Shown: one piece after another, positions 45,569 through 54,170 of the stretch | Layout: each line of letters begins with the position of its first letter | How positions within the stretch are numbered: position 1 is the first letter of the stretch | DNA from: JADLHS01 sp039806955 | Lineage (GTDB): Bacteria > Verrucomicrobiota > Verrucomicrobiia > Limisphaerales > JADLHS01 | DNA: 64,000 nt | Direction of reading: 5' to 3' | NCBI GenBank assembly: GCA_039806955.1 | Contig: JBDHQI010000023.1 | Span: 1 to 64,000 of the forward strand | Translations under genes and position numbers: made by a program | The notes under the pieces: model-generated | What the model was told of the DNA's origin: nothing | What the model saw: the letters and a program-made list of their open reading frames with translations, nothing else | Databases searched by the model: none

Positions 45569-45613
45569 CCGGGCCTCTCGGTCACCCCCTGATCGTTTGG
45601 CCCGGTTTTTTTT
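45569..45613 (+). terminator. Orphan intrinsic terminator
   Basis: A G/C-rich 7-bp stem (45569-45575 with 45599-45605), a 23-base loop and a run of eight T (45606-45613). No plus-strand gene precedes it within 470 bases, so it could end an unannotated RNA transcribed from the low G+C region. Confidence 0.6.
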
Positions 45614-45823
45614 ATATCTACATCGCGGCGCTTTCGCCCGCCACTTCCAAAACACGCGAGGTTTATTTTTCCTTCAGACCGATCACTTTGCAAAGTGACG
45701 CGGTCATTTCATCGGCCTGCCGCTTTCCCAGTTCTGTAGCTGCCGACCGCTCGTTCAATCATTGCCAAGCCGTCCGCAGAACTTACAATCCCGCCTGCCG
45801 GTTCGAAGTCATCCGCCAGAAGC

Positions 45824-46648
45824 ATGTCGGAATACAAAGTTCAATTTGAGGTCTTTGAAGGGCCGCTGGATCTACTCCTTTATTTGATAAAGAAGGAGGA
45901 GGTGGACATTTATTCCGTCAACCTCACCAAGCTCGCGACCCAATTCATCGAATACATCGAGATCATGCGCGAATTCGATCTCGAGATCGCCGGCGAATTC
46001 CTCGTGATGGCCTCCACACTCATGTATATTAAAAGCCGTGAGTTGTTGCCGGTGGACCAGCAAACGCAGATCGAGGAGGAAGACGAGGGTGAAGACCCGC
46101 GTTGGGAGTTGATCCGGCAGTTGGTGGAATATAAAAAATTCAAGGACGCGGCCGCCAAACTCCAGGAGCTGGAAGCCCGGCAGGCCGAAGTTTATCCCCG
46201 CTTGCCCATCACGCCGGTTTTCGAGCGGGAACCCATGCTGCTGAAATCCGAGGTCACAATTTTTCATCTGCTCAACGCGGTGAACACGGTTCTCAAGCGA
46301 TTTGAACAGCGGGATAATCCACGTGAAATCTACGAGGATAAATGGTCCGTCAGCGAGAAGATTGAGCAAATCATCAATTTAATGGTGCTTCGGCCATTGG
46401 TGCGGTTTTCTGAATTGTTCACGGACGCCACCAGTCGTGGCGAAGTCGTCTGTACGTTCCTCGCATTGCTCGAACTCATCCGTCTTAAACAACTCCTCTG
46501 TGTACAGCCCGAGGATTTTGGGGAGATTGAAATCAAAAAACGCGAGCCCTCCGTGGCCGCCGAAAGCGAAGTCGTTCCGGCGATCGGAGAAAAGGCCACG
46601 AGCGCGCCAACTGAATCGGGGTCCGACTCCGCGCCGGCCACCTCGTAA
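45824..46648 (+). CDS. scpA: Segregation and condensation protein A
   Basis: 274 residues. KVQFEVFEGPLDLLLYLIKKEEVDIYSVNLTKLATQFIEYI is the kleisin N-terminal signature; EIAGEFLVMASTLMYIKSRELLP follows, and the C-terminal winged helix lies at about 185-230 (VVCTFLALLELIRLKQL). ScpA bridges the SMC heads for chromosome compaction. The last ~45 residues are an Ala/Glu/Ser tail. It is followed by scpB 31 bases later. Confidence 0.93.
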   Translation: MSEYKVQFEVFEGPLDLLLYLIKKEEVDIYSVNLTKLATQFIEYIEIMREFDLEIAGEFLVMASTLMYIKSRELLPVDQQTQIEEEDEGEDPRWELIRQLVEYKKFKDAAAKLQELEARQAEVYPRLPITPVFEREPMLLKSEVTIFHLLNAVNTVLKRFEQRDNPREIYEDKWSVSEKIEQIINLMVLRPLVRFSELFTDATSRGEVVCTFLALLELIRLKQLLCVQPEDFGEIEIKKREPSVAAESEVVPAIGEKATSAPTESGSDSAPATS

Positions 46649-46679
46649 ATCGTTAATCCAAAATCGTAAATCGAATCGC

Positions 46680-47366
46680 ATGGAGCTGAAGTTCATTATC
46701 GAAGCCATCCTGTTCTCCGCGCAAAAGCCGCTGACGCCAGCGGAACTTCGCGACGTGTTGGTCAAAGCCGCCGCCGAGGAAGCCGCTGATGCCACGGTCA
46801 AAGCCCTCAAGAAAATCAAGGAAGCTGACCTCATCGTCACACTCGAAACGCTCGCGCAGGAGCACGAGGCCGCCGCGCGCAGTTACCGGCTCGTCTGTGT
46901 GGCGGACGCGTGGCAATTCGTAACGCAACCGGAATTTTCTCCGTGGCTTAAAACGCTTGTCGGCGTGAAGGCCCGGCCGCCGCGCCTATCGCCAGCCGCG
47001 CTGGAAACCCTCGCCATCGTCGCCTATCGCCAGCCGATGACCCGCGCCGACATCGAGCAGATTCGCGGCGTCAGCGTGGACGGCACCATGCAAACCCTGC
47101 TCGAACGCGGTTTGGTGGAACAAAGCGGTCGCGCGGAAGTCATCGGGCGTCCGGCGCTGTATCGTACCACGTCTGGCTTTCTCGAATATCTCGGCCTCAA
47201 GGGGCTCGAGGATTTGCCCGCTGCCGATGAGTTGCGACGGATTCCGATTGAAAAACCTGATGCCCCGTTAACGGCTGACCCCGGTTTGGCCACGGTTGCT
47301 CCAGAGGAATTGAAATTGGAAGAAAAACCTGTCGATTCCGCGCCAACCGAAGAAGCAAATCAGTGA
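46680..47366 (+). CDS. scpB: Segregation and condensation protein B
   Basis: 228 residues from the ATG at 46680 (MELKFIIEAILFSAQKPLTPAELR), the conserved start; the earlier frame overlaps scpA. Winged-helix pairs with LSPAALETLAIVAYRQPMTRADIEQIRGVSVDGTM and LEYLGLKGLEDLPA match ScpB. It dimerises on ScpA in the SMC complex. Its leader (46650-46679) carries an AATCGT repeat before the start. Confidence 0.93.
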   Translation: MELKFIIEAILFSAQKPLTPAELRDVLVKAAAEEAADATVKALKKIKEADLIVTLETLAQEHEAAARSYRLVCVADAWQFVTQPEFSPWLKTLVGVKARPPRLSPAALETLAIVAYRQPMTRADIEQIRGVSVDGTMQTLLERGLVEQSGRAEVIGRPALYRTTSGFLEYLGLKGLEDLPAADELRRIPIEKPDAPLTADPGLATVAPEELKLEEKPVDSAPTEEANQ

Positions 47367-47451
47367 TGGTTGTAGCCGCCAAGGTGAGTCGACCTAAGCC
47401 AGTTGTCGCCCTCGACGAGCGCCGGATCACGTCAGCGCCTACAAAAGCAAG

Positions 47452-48090
47452 ATGAAACCGCTCGCTGATTGCAAGCTCTACGCTTTTGTGGACACGGCCT
47501 ATCTGCAGGACCGCTCGCCGGATCACGTGGCGCAGCAGCTTTGCGATGGCGGTGCGGATTTGATTCAACTGCGCGCCAAGACTTCCTCGGCTGATGAAAT
47601 CCGGCGCATGGCGGAGAAAATTTTGCCCCTCACCCGTGGCGCCAATGTCGGCTTCGTCATCAACGACCATCTCGACATCGCGCGGGAAGTTGGCGCGGAG
47701 TTTTGCCATCTCGGTCAGGAGGATTTTTTTGACGCCGGCTTTACCCACGTTTCACAGCTCGACACCCGCAGCGCTCAACTTCAGATCGGCTTAAGCTCTC
47801 ACGCCCCGGCGCAGGCCGAACGCGCCGTGGCGGCGGGCGCGGCTTACGTGGCCATCGGACCAATCTACGCCACAGACACCAAACCAACCGCCCAACCAGT
47901 GACCCTCGAATACGTCCGCTGGGCCAAGGCCAACGTGACGCTCCCCTGGTTCGCCATCGGTGGAGTCAACCTGCAGACGCTCGATGTCGTACTCAATGCG
48001 GGCGCCACGCGCATCTGCGTGGTCTCCGCGATTCTCAACGCTCTCGATATAACCAAAGCCTGCACGGAATTTCGGAAGCGATTGGATTGA
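47452..48090 (+). CDS. thiE: Thiamine-phosphate synthase
   Basis: 212 residues, TIM barrel. LIQLRAKTSSADEI (pyrimidine site), NDHLDIAREVGAEFCHLGQED and YVAIGPIYATDTKPTAQP (pyrophosphate loop with T-K-P) and FAIGGV fit ThiE, which joins the pyrimidine and thiazole halves. No other thiamine gene or TPP riboswitch was seen nearby. Strand order with scpAB and murJ suggests a long plus-strand unit, but 120-base gaps separate them. Confidence 0.88.
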   Translation: MKPLADCKLYAFVDTAYLQDRSPDHVAQQLCDGGADLIQLRAKTSSADEIRRMAEKILPLTRGANVGFVINDHLDIAREVGAEFCHLGQEDFFDAGFTHVSQLDTRSAQLQIGLSSHAPAQAERAVAAGAAYVAIGPIYATDTKPTAQPVTLEYVRWAKANVTLPWFAIGGVNLQTLDVVLNAGATRICVVSAILNALDITKACTEFRKRLD

Positions 48091-48210
48091 TGCAATCTTT
48101 ATTGTCTTAATTTGACGCGCCGTAATTTTCTCGGTTCATTTCAGTCAACGCCAAGCATTTTTCCAATTTCCGCTTTGGTCGCGCGATAACCCTTCTTAGA
48201 CTCGCCGCCG

Positions 48211-49779
48211 ATGTCGCAGATGCTGAAATCCTCCGGCGCCATGGCTGCCGCGACCATGACCAGTCGCGTGTTGGGCTTGGTGCGGGAGGTGGTTTATGCG
48301 TCCTTCATGGGGACCGGGCCGGTGGCCAGTGCCTTCAAACTGGCGTTCATGATCCCGAATCTCTTTCGCCGGTTGTTGGGCGAGGGCGCCTTGACGGCGG
48401 CGTTCATTCCCATCTTCAAACACAAGGAAGTGCAGGAGGGCGATGCGGAAATGTGGCGCGCTGCCAACGCCGTGGTTTCCGGATTATTCGCCGCCGCCGG
48501 CGCGATCTCCGTGCTGGTGGTGTTGGGGCTTTCGGGTGCTTTGTGGCTCGGCAAATTTTCCACGGAAACCACACTCATGCTGGAACTGCTGCGCTTGATG
48601 TTCCCGTACATGTTGCTGGTGTGTCTGGCGGCCGTGTTCATCGGCATGGCCAATGCGCGCGGTCATTTTTTTGTGCCCGCACTGGGGTCGGTGATGTTGA
48701 ACGCGGTGATGATTGCCAGCGTGTTGGTGACGTACCTCCGGCAGTTCAAGGACCTGCCGCTGGAGCAGCGTATTTTCGGACTGGCCATTGGCGTATTGAT
48801 CGCCGGTTTTGTTCAGATGATCTTTCAACTCCCGAGCCTGCATCACGAAGGCTATCGGTTTCGCTGGGTGACGCCGTGGCGCGATCCCACCGTGCGCGAG
48901 GTGGTGAAAAAAATGATCCCCGGTTCAATTGGTGTCGCCGCCTTTCAGATCAACGTGCTGGTGACCCAGACGTATGTCTTCTTTGTTGATGGCACGAAAA
49001 CGATCAACGCGACGTTTGACGTGGCCGTGCGGCTGATGGAATTTCCGCAGGGCGTCTTCGGCATTTCACTGGCCACATTTTTATTGCCCACCCTGTCCGG
49101 CTTGGCTGCCGCCAAAAAATATCCCGCGTTTCGCGCCACACTCAATCAAGGCTTGAACTACATCTCGTTCAGCAACCTGATCGCGGCGGCGGTCGCATTT
49201 GCGGTCGCCGAACCCATCGTACGGCTGTTATTCGAACACGGTAAATTCGGGCCGGACGCCACGCGCCGGGTGGCGCTGACGCTGCAATGCTTTGCGCCCG
49301 GGCTGGTCCTGTTCTCGATGAACAACATTTTGGCGCGCGCCTTTTTTGCGCTGAACGACATCAAAACGCCCATGAAAGTCAGCGTCTTTTGTCTGGTGTT
49401 GAACCTCGGTTTTGCGGTAGCGCTGGTGCATCCGTTTCGCGAGGCGGGATTGGCCGTCGCCAATACGTGCAGCGCGGTCATCAACACCGGGCTGTTGCTT
49501 TACGCCCTGCGCCGCAAATTGGCCCGCCTGGATTTGATCGGTCTCAAGCGCAATGTCAGCATCTTGTTTGCCGCGGCTGTCATTTCCGGGCTGCTGGCTT
49601 ATGGCGTGTTCCGCTGGTGGGACGCCACGTTGGGGCATCAGGCGTTGGGCGCCCGTCTAGGAGGAGTGCTGCTGCCGATTGGCGTGGCGGGCGCGGCCTA
49701 TTGGGCGTTGGCGTTATCGGCCCAAGTCCCCGCCGCGAGCGATGTGACGCAGTTGTTGCTGCGGAAGTTCAAGCGGTGA
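48211..49779 (+). CDS. murJ: Lipid II flippase MurJ
   Basis: 522 residues, about 14 predicted TM helices, MOP/MATE-like fold. Conserved features: SSGAMAAATMTSRVLGLVREVV at the N-terminus, PNLFRRLLGEGALTAAFIPIF, GFLxFPLA-like VRLMEFPQGVFGISLATFLLPTLSGL and LFEHGKFGPDATRRVALTLQCF. It moves lipid-linked peptidoglycan precursor across the inner membrane. Length is usual for the family. Confidence 0.94.
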   Translation: MSQMLKSSGAMAAATMTSRVLGLVREVVYASFMGTGPVASAFKLAFMIPNLFRRLLGEGALTAAFIPIFKHKEVQEGDAEMWRAANAVVSGLFAAAGAISVLVVLGLSGALWLGKFSTETTLMLELLRLMFPYMLLVCLAAVFIGMANARGHFFVPALGSVMLNAVMIASVLVTYLRQFKDLPLEQRIFGLAIGVLIAGFVQMIFQLPSLHHEGYRFRWVTPWRDPTVREVVKKMIPGSIGVAAFQINVLVTQTYVFFVDGTKTINATFDVAVRLMEFPQGVFGISLATFLLPTLSGLAAAKKYPAFRATLNQGLNYISFSNLIAAAVAFAVAEPIVRLLFEHGKFGPDATRRVALTLQCFAPGLVLFSMNNILARAFFALNDIKTPMKVSVFCLVLNLGFAVALVHPFREAGLAVANTCSAVINTGLLLYALRRKLARLDLIGLKRNVSILFAAAVISGLLAYGVFRWWDATLGHQALGARLGGVLLPIGVAGAAYWALALSAQVPAASDVTQLLLRKFKR

Positions 49780-49875
49780 CGGAGACCGTCCGCGCTCCGG
49801 GATTTTTCTGGCACTTCGTGGGAAGCTGACTACCGTAAGCACAGTTGCGACATTCATTGAAACCTGATTCCTGAT

Positions 49876-51414
49876 ATGCGCTTGAAAAAAATCCTCTACG
49901 GCGCCGGGGTGCTTTTCGCCCTCGCCAGTTTCCCGCTCTGCGCCCAAAAAGTTCCGGTCATCGAAAAGACGCTGCCCAATGGTATGCGCCTTTTAATGGT
50001 TGAGCGGCATGACGATCCTTCCATCGCCGGTGGTTGGGTGGCGCACGTCGGCAGCGCCAACGAACGTCCCGGCATCACCGGCATCGCCCACCTGTTCGAG
50101 CACATGATGTTCAAAGGCACGCCAACCATCGGCACGCAGAATTTTCCCCAGGACGTGGAAATCATTGCCGCCCAGGAAAAACTGCGCGACCAGATGCGGA
50201 CGGAGGAAGCCAGGATGCGCGCAGAGTATCGCGCCGGAGAGATTGATGACGTGTTCAAACCGGAGCACCGCTCACCGCGCTACCAGGAATTGGAAAAGCA
50301 ATTCAATGAACTGATCGCCGCCCAACGGAAAATTCTGGTGAAGAATGAGTTTGATCGCATCTACAACCGCGCGGGTGGCGCCGGCATGAATGCCTTTACC
50401 TCCGACGACATGACGGCCTATTTCATCAGCGTGCCCGCCAACAAATTGGAACTGTGGCTGTGGATGGAATCCGAGCGCATCCTGCGGCCGGTGTTCCGCG
50501 AGTTTTACGCCGAACGCGACGTGGTGTTTGAAGAACGCCGCATGCGCACCGAAGCCACGCCGTTGGGAAAATTTGAGGAAACCTTCAACGCCATGTTCTG
50601 GGAATCGCATCCCTACGGCTGGCCGACGGTCGGTTGGCCCTCGGATATTCCGGCCATTTCGAAAGCCCAAGCGGATGAATTTTACGCCACGTATTATGCA
50701 CCGCAGAATATCACGCTGGTGTTGGTGGGGGATTTCCAAGCGGGACCGGCGGCGACTCTGGCGGAAAAATATTTCGCCCGGATTCCGCGCGGGGCCAAGG
50801 ACGCGCCCGACGTGGTGACGCTGGAAGTGAAGCAACCCGCCGAGAAACGGATGAACGCCGAGGCGGAAGCCAATCCGCAGGTGGACATTCTTTGGCACAC
50901 CGTTCCCTTCGGGCACAAAGATTCGTATCCGCTTTCCATTTTGGCGCAGATTCTTTCGACGCGCACCGGTCGCTTATACAAGGGACTGGTGTTGACCAAT
51001 GATCTCGCCACGCAAACCTGGGCGTGGCAAGGCTCGCAAAAGTGGGCAGGTCTCTTCAACCTCGGCGGGGAAGCCAAGGAGGGACGCACTCCGGCGGAGG
51101 TCGAGACGGCAATTTATGCGGAGCTGGATAAACTGGCGCGGGAGGAAGTTTCCGCCGAGGAACTGCAAAAGGTGAAAAATAATTTCGCCGCGGCCGAATA
51201 TCGCAAGTTGTCCTCGAACATGGCGATCTTGATGCAGTTGTTGCAATACGATGGTTTGGGCAACTGGCACGAAATCAATGATGCCGCCGCCAAGTACCAA
51301 GCCGTCACCGCGGCGGATGTGCAACGGATCGTCAAAACGTATTTCACCCCTGAAAACCGCGCCGTGGCCACTTACGTGCGCAAGGCGGAAACCCCCAAAA
51401 ATCCCAAGTCATGA
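49876..51414 (+). CDS. M16 zinc metallopeptidase, catalytic copy
   Basis: 512 residues with an N-terminal signal (about 5-22). The inverted zinc motif HLFEHMMFKG is at about 75-79. MNAFTSDDMTAYFISVPANKLELWLWMESERI and VVFEERRMRTEATP (distal Glu) complete the active site. A ~65-residue insertion follows HxxEH (DQMRTEEARMRAEYRAGEID...). The C-terminal M16 half follows. It overlaps the next gene by 4 bases, forming the usual M16 active/inactive pair. Confidence 0.9.
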   Translation: MRLKKILYGAGVLFALASFPLCAQKVPVIEKTLPNGMRLLMVERHDDPSIAGGWVAHVGSANERPGITGIAHLFEHMMFKGTPTIGTQNFPQDVEIIAAQEKLRDQMRTEEARMRAEYRAGEIDDVFKPEHRSPRYQELEKQFNELIAAQRKILVKNEFDRIYNRAGGAGMNAFTSDDMTAYFISVPANKLELWLWMESERILRPVFREFYAERDVVFEERRMRTEATPLGKFEETFNAMFWESHPYGWPTVGWPSDIPAISKAQADEFYATYYAPQNITLVLVGDFQAGPAATLAEKYFARIPRGAKDAPDVVTLEVKQPAEKRMNAEAEANPQVDILWHTVPFGHKDSYPLSILAQILSTRTGRLYKGLVLTNDLATQTWAWQGSQKWAGLFNLGGEAKEGRTPAEVETAIYAELDKLAREEVSAEELQKVKNNFAAAEYRKLSSNMAILMQLLQYDGLGNWHEINDAAAKYQAVTAADVQRIVKTYFTPENRAVATYVRKAETPKNPKS

Positions 51415-52967
51415 AAGCCGCTTTTTACTTCGGAACTGCCGCGCTGTTGATCTCATTGCTCGGCGGCTGCCGCACGGCGTCGCCGCAATCCAGCGCGTCC
51501 GCCATCGCCACCGGCCCGGAAGTCAATTACATCAAACGGTATCCGGAGATTCCCGAGCGACCCGAGGAATTGAAATTTCCTCCGTTCAACTTTCAACCGC
51601 CCCACGCGGCGACCTACCGCGTTCCGCTGCGCAGCGGGCCGGTGGCGTACGTGGCGGAAGATCGCGAGTTGCCCTTGGTGACGATCACCCTGTCGGTACA
51701 CACGGGGGATTGGGTTGAACCCGAAGGCAAGGAAGGACTGACCGATATGTGCGGCTATCTGCTGACGCGCGCCGGCACCGCCGCGCGCACCGCTCAGGAA
51801 TTGGATGAGCGATTGGCTTTTTTGGCGGCCAACCTCGCCTCCAGCATCGGCGGCGCGCAAGGCAGCGTTTCCTTGAATCTTCTTTCCAAAGACCTGGATG
51901 AAGGCTTGGCGATTTTGCGTGAAGTGCTGACCCAACCGCGCTTTCAGGAGGATCGCCTGGCGCTTTACAAGCAACAATCGTTGCAAGCGATGAAGCAACG
52001 CAACGACGAATCGGCAAATATCGAACGGTTGGAAACCGGCTATCTCGCTTACGGCGACAAGTTTTGGGATAACCGCAACGCCACGGCCGCTTCGCTGGAA
52101 TCCATTACGCGGGACGACCTGATAGCCTTTCATCACTGTTGGTTTTTCCCGTCCAATTTTGTGGTCACCGCGAGCGGCGATTTTGACCGCGCCACCATGA
52201 TTGCTAAACTCGAACAGCTCTTCGACAACTGGCCTTGGACCAATTCGCCGCCCCCGCCCATTCCGCAGGATGTTACCATGTCGCCGGCGGGCATTTATCT
52301 GGTGAACAAGGACGTAAACCAAGGCCGGGTGACGATGCTGTTGCCCGGCATCATGCGCGACAACCCGGATTATTTCTCCATCCTCATCATGAATGAGATT
52401 TTCGGTGGCGGCGGTTTTACGTCGCGCATTGTGAATCGCGTGCGCTCGGATGAAGGCCTGGCCTACGCCGTGGGTTCGGCCTTTCCAGGCGGCACGTATT
52501 TCCCTTCGTACTTTCGTGCGAGCTTCCAATCCAAATCCCGCACCGTGGCGTACGCCACCTCCATCATCCTCGAGGAAATGAAACGCATGGCCGCCGAACC
52601 GGTCAGCGCGGAAGAACTGGAGAACGCCAAGAGCGGTTTCATTGACCGGTTGCCGCGCAGCTTTGCATCCAAAGGCCAGATCGTCGGCATGTTGGCGAGC
52701 GAGGAATTTACCGGGCGCTATCAGACGGACCCCGGTTACTGGCAAAACGTCGCGGCCCGAGTGCGCGCCGTGACCCAAGCCGACGTGCAACGGGTGGCGC
52801 AGCAGTATCTCACGCCGGAACGACTGGTTATTCTGGTTGTGGGCGACAAGGAGGAAATTCTCAAAGGGCATCCGAATCACGCCGTGCGGCTCGAAGACCT
52901 CGGCGGCGGCAGGATCACGGAACTGCCGTTGCGCGATCCGCTGACGCTCGTGCCGATGCGCCAGTGA
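51411..52967 (+). CDS. M16-family protein, likely non-catalytic, lipoprotein
   Basis: 518 residues. Signal with lipobox LLGGC at about 17-21. The M16 fold is complete, with RIVNRVRSDEGLAYAVGSAFPG (the Arg/Tyr pair that holds substrate). At the place of HxxEH it has GLTDMCGYLLTRAG, so the zinc motif is lost. It would act as the partner of the preceding catalytic subunit, as in PqqF/PqqG-type pairs. Co-transcribed and translationally coupled (ATGA). Confidence 0.9.
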   Translation: MKAAFYFGTAALLISLLGGCRTASPQSSASAIATGPEVNYIKRYPEIPERPEELKFPPFNFQPPHAATYRVPLRSGPVAYVAEDRELPLVTITLSVHTGDWVEPEGKEGLTDMCGYLLTRAGTAARTAQELDERLAFLAANLASSIGGAQGSVSLNLLSKDLDEGLAILREVLTQPRFQEDRLALYKQQSLQAMKQRNDESANIERLETGYLAYGDKFWDNRNATAASLESITRDDLIAFHHCWFFPSNFVVTASGDFDRATMIAKLEQLFDNWPWTNSPPPPIPQDVTMSPAGIYLVNKDVNQGRVTMLLPGIMRDNPDYFSILIMNEIFGGGGFTSRIVNRVRSDEGLAYAVGSAFPGGTYFPSYFRASFQSKSRTVAYATSIILEEMKRMAAEPVSAEELENAKSGFIDRLPRSFASKGQIVGMLASEEFTGRYQTDPGYWQNVAARVRAVTQADVQRVAQQYLTPERLVILVVGDKEEILKGHPNHAVRLEDLGGGRITELPLRDPLTLVPMRQ

Positions 52968-53036
52968 CGCGGCGCTGGCATTGAAACCAAGACCACCAGT
53001 CCCGACTGGGGCTGGGTCTGTGTTTTTCAAGCGGAA

Positions 53037-53555
53037 TCAATCTTCCGCTTCGTCGGATTTTTCTGCGCCTTTGTTCGCCAGATAGTATTCGACGAACATC
53101 AGGCCGTCCTCACCCGCGCGTTGCACGATTTGCAACAATTCGTCAGCTGAGGAAACTTCCTCCAGTTGTTCCTTGATGAACCACTGCAGGAAATTTTGTG
53201 TGAAGGGATCACCTTCCTTCTGGGCCAGGGTCAAAATGTTTTTAATGGAATCCGTGACCTGCAACTCGCTATCCAGGGCGAGTCGCGCGGCTTCCACCGC
53301 AGACTTAAACTTGCACTGCGGGCTGGCGATCGCGGGAATTTCCAGACCGATGCCTGCGTCAAGAATGTATTTGATGAAGCGATGCGCGTGCTCGCGTTCC
53401 TCCGTCGCCTGTCTGACAAAATGCGCGTGCAAACGCGGCAAGCCTTCCAACTTGAACCAGGCGGCGATGGCTTCGTATTGGAGCGAGGCGAGAAATTCCA
53501 TGCCGACCTGCGCGTTCAGCGCGGCAGCGACCTTTTTCGAGATGAGCGGCGTCAT
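53037..53555 (-). CDS. Ferritin
   Basis: 172 residues, ferritin four-helix bundle with LASLQYEAIAAWFKLEGLPRLHAHFVRQATEEREHAHRFIKYI (diiron ligands Glu, Glu, His) and IKEQLEEVSSADEL. FtnA-type bacterial ferritins store iron. The C-terminal tail KGAEKSDEAED is acidic. A 58-residue small frame overlaps its start by 4 bases. Confidence 0.9.
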   Translation of the reverse strand: MTPLISKKVAAALNAQVGMEFLASLQYEAIAAWFKLEGLPRLHAHFVRQATEEREHAHRFIKYILDAGIGLEIPAIASPQCKFKSAVEAARLALDSELQVTDSIKNILTLAQKEGDPFTQNFLQWFIKEQLEEVSSADELLQIVQRAGEDGLMFVEYYLANKGAEKSDEAED

Positions 53556-53728
53556 AGCGACGGCGAATATGAACGCTGCCGGACGGCTCCGGCAAGCAAT
53601 TCTTTCGCCGCCGCGGTCGCAACCGCAGTCCGATTCACCATCCCCGACTTGGCGCCCCGCTTCGTCCGGCGCAATCCGGCGAGTTGCTGATGGAACTGCA
53701 TGAAATGCTGAAACTGCTTCGCGCTCAT
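53552..53728 (-). CDS. Small ORF coupled to ferritin, uncertain
   Basis: 58 residues (start at the ATG at 53728), basic (FMQFHQQLAGLRRTKRGAKSG). The stop overlaps the ferritin start as ATGA, the pattern of translational coupling in this genome. It could be a real small gene or a chance frame. No family recognised. Confidence 0.35.
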   Translation of the reverse strand: MSAKQFQHFMQFHQQLAGLRRTKRGAKSGMVNRTAVATAAAKELLAGAVRQRSYSPSL

Positions 53729-54170
53729 GGCGGACAATTTAGTCCCACCCCGGGTTTCCTGCTGCCGGTGGCTTGCGAAAGATTGTCGGCGGCTTGCCCT
53801 CGTCGTCCCCCGCGCCACAGTTCGCTGGAGTGTTAATCGCCAGCGTCTTTCCCAACAGCCGTAAATCGCTTGCGCTCATGTTCATCAAATCGAGGCAAGG
53901 CCAGTTTAGTGTCTATCCATGTCTTTGACTTCAACCATCAATTCGATGCTTGGATATATCACGACCGACAGCAGCCCTGGCGCAAGATCCTTCGCTGGCT
54001 TTAGAATCGCAAATTCAAGCTGTCGTGGTGCGATCAAAACCGGAATTGTATCTTACGCCTCAACCGTAAATGAGACATTCACGCTGAACCCGTACAAATC
54101 AACGGAATCAGTTCCATCAACCCGGCCCGTCTCCATTTGCTCTATCCGGAAATGGCTTATCCGGATCACG
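53729..54170. other. Intergenic stretch, no confident gene
   Basis: 442 bases between the ferritin group and rhaB. A plus-strand 85-residue frame (53919-54176) overlaps the rhaB end and has atypical codon use. Some frames read like protein before stops, so a decayed gene is possible, but I cannot support it. Confidence 0.35.

Larger units (their letters stand above)
45141..45823. other. Intergenic region with palindromes and no supported protein gene
   Basis: 683 bases, low G+C for its left half. It has a perfect 16-bp palindrome at 45354-45369, an adjacent 8-bp inverted repeat (ATTCTGAA/TTCAGAAT, about 45371-45402), and an orphan terminator-like hairpin at 45569-45613. A plus-strand open frame (about 45529-45849) has no protein-like composition and overlaps scpA, so I leave it out. 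A small RNA is possible. Confidence 0.5.

Noticed and set aside
51453..53030. 525-residue minus-strand open frame opposite the M16 partner gene
   Set aside because: Arg/Gly/His-rich composition without any fold pattern; the plus-strand gene has clear M16 motifs and codon use.
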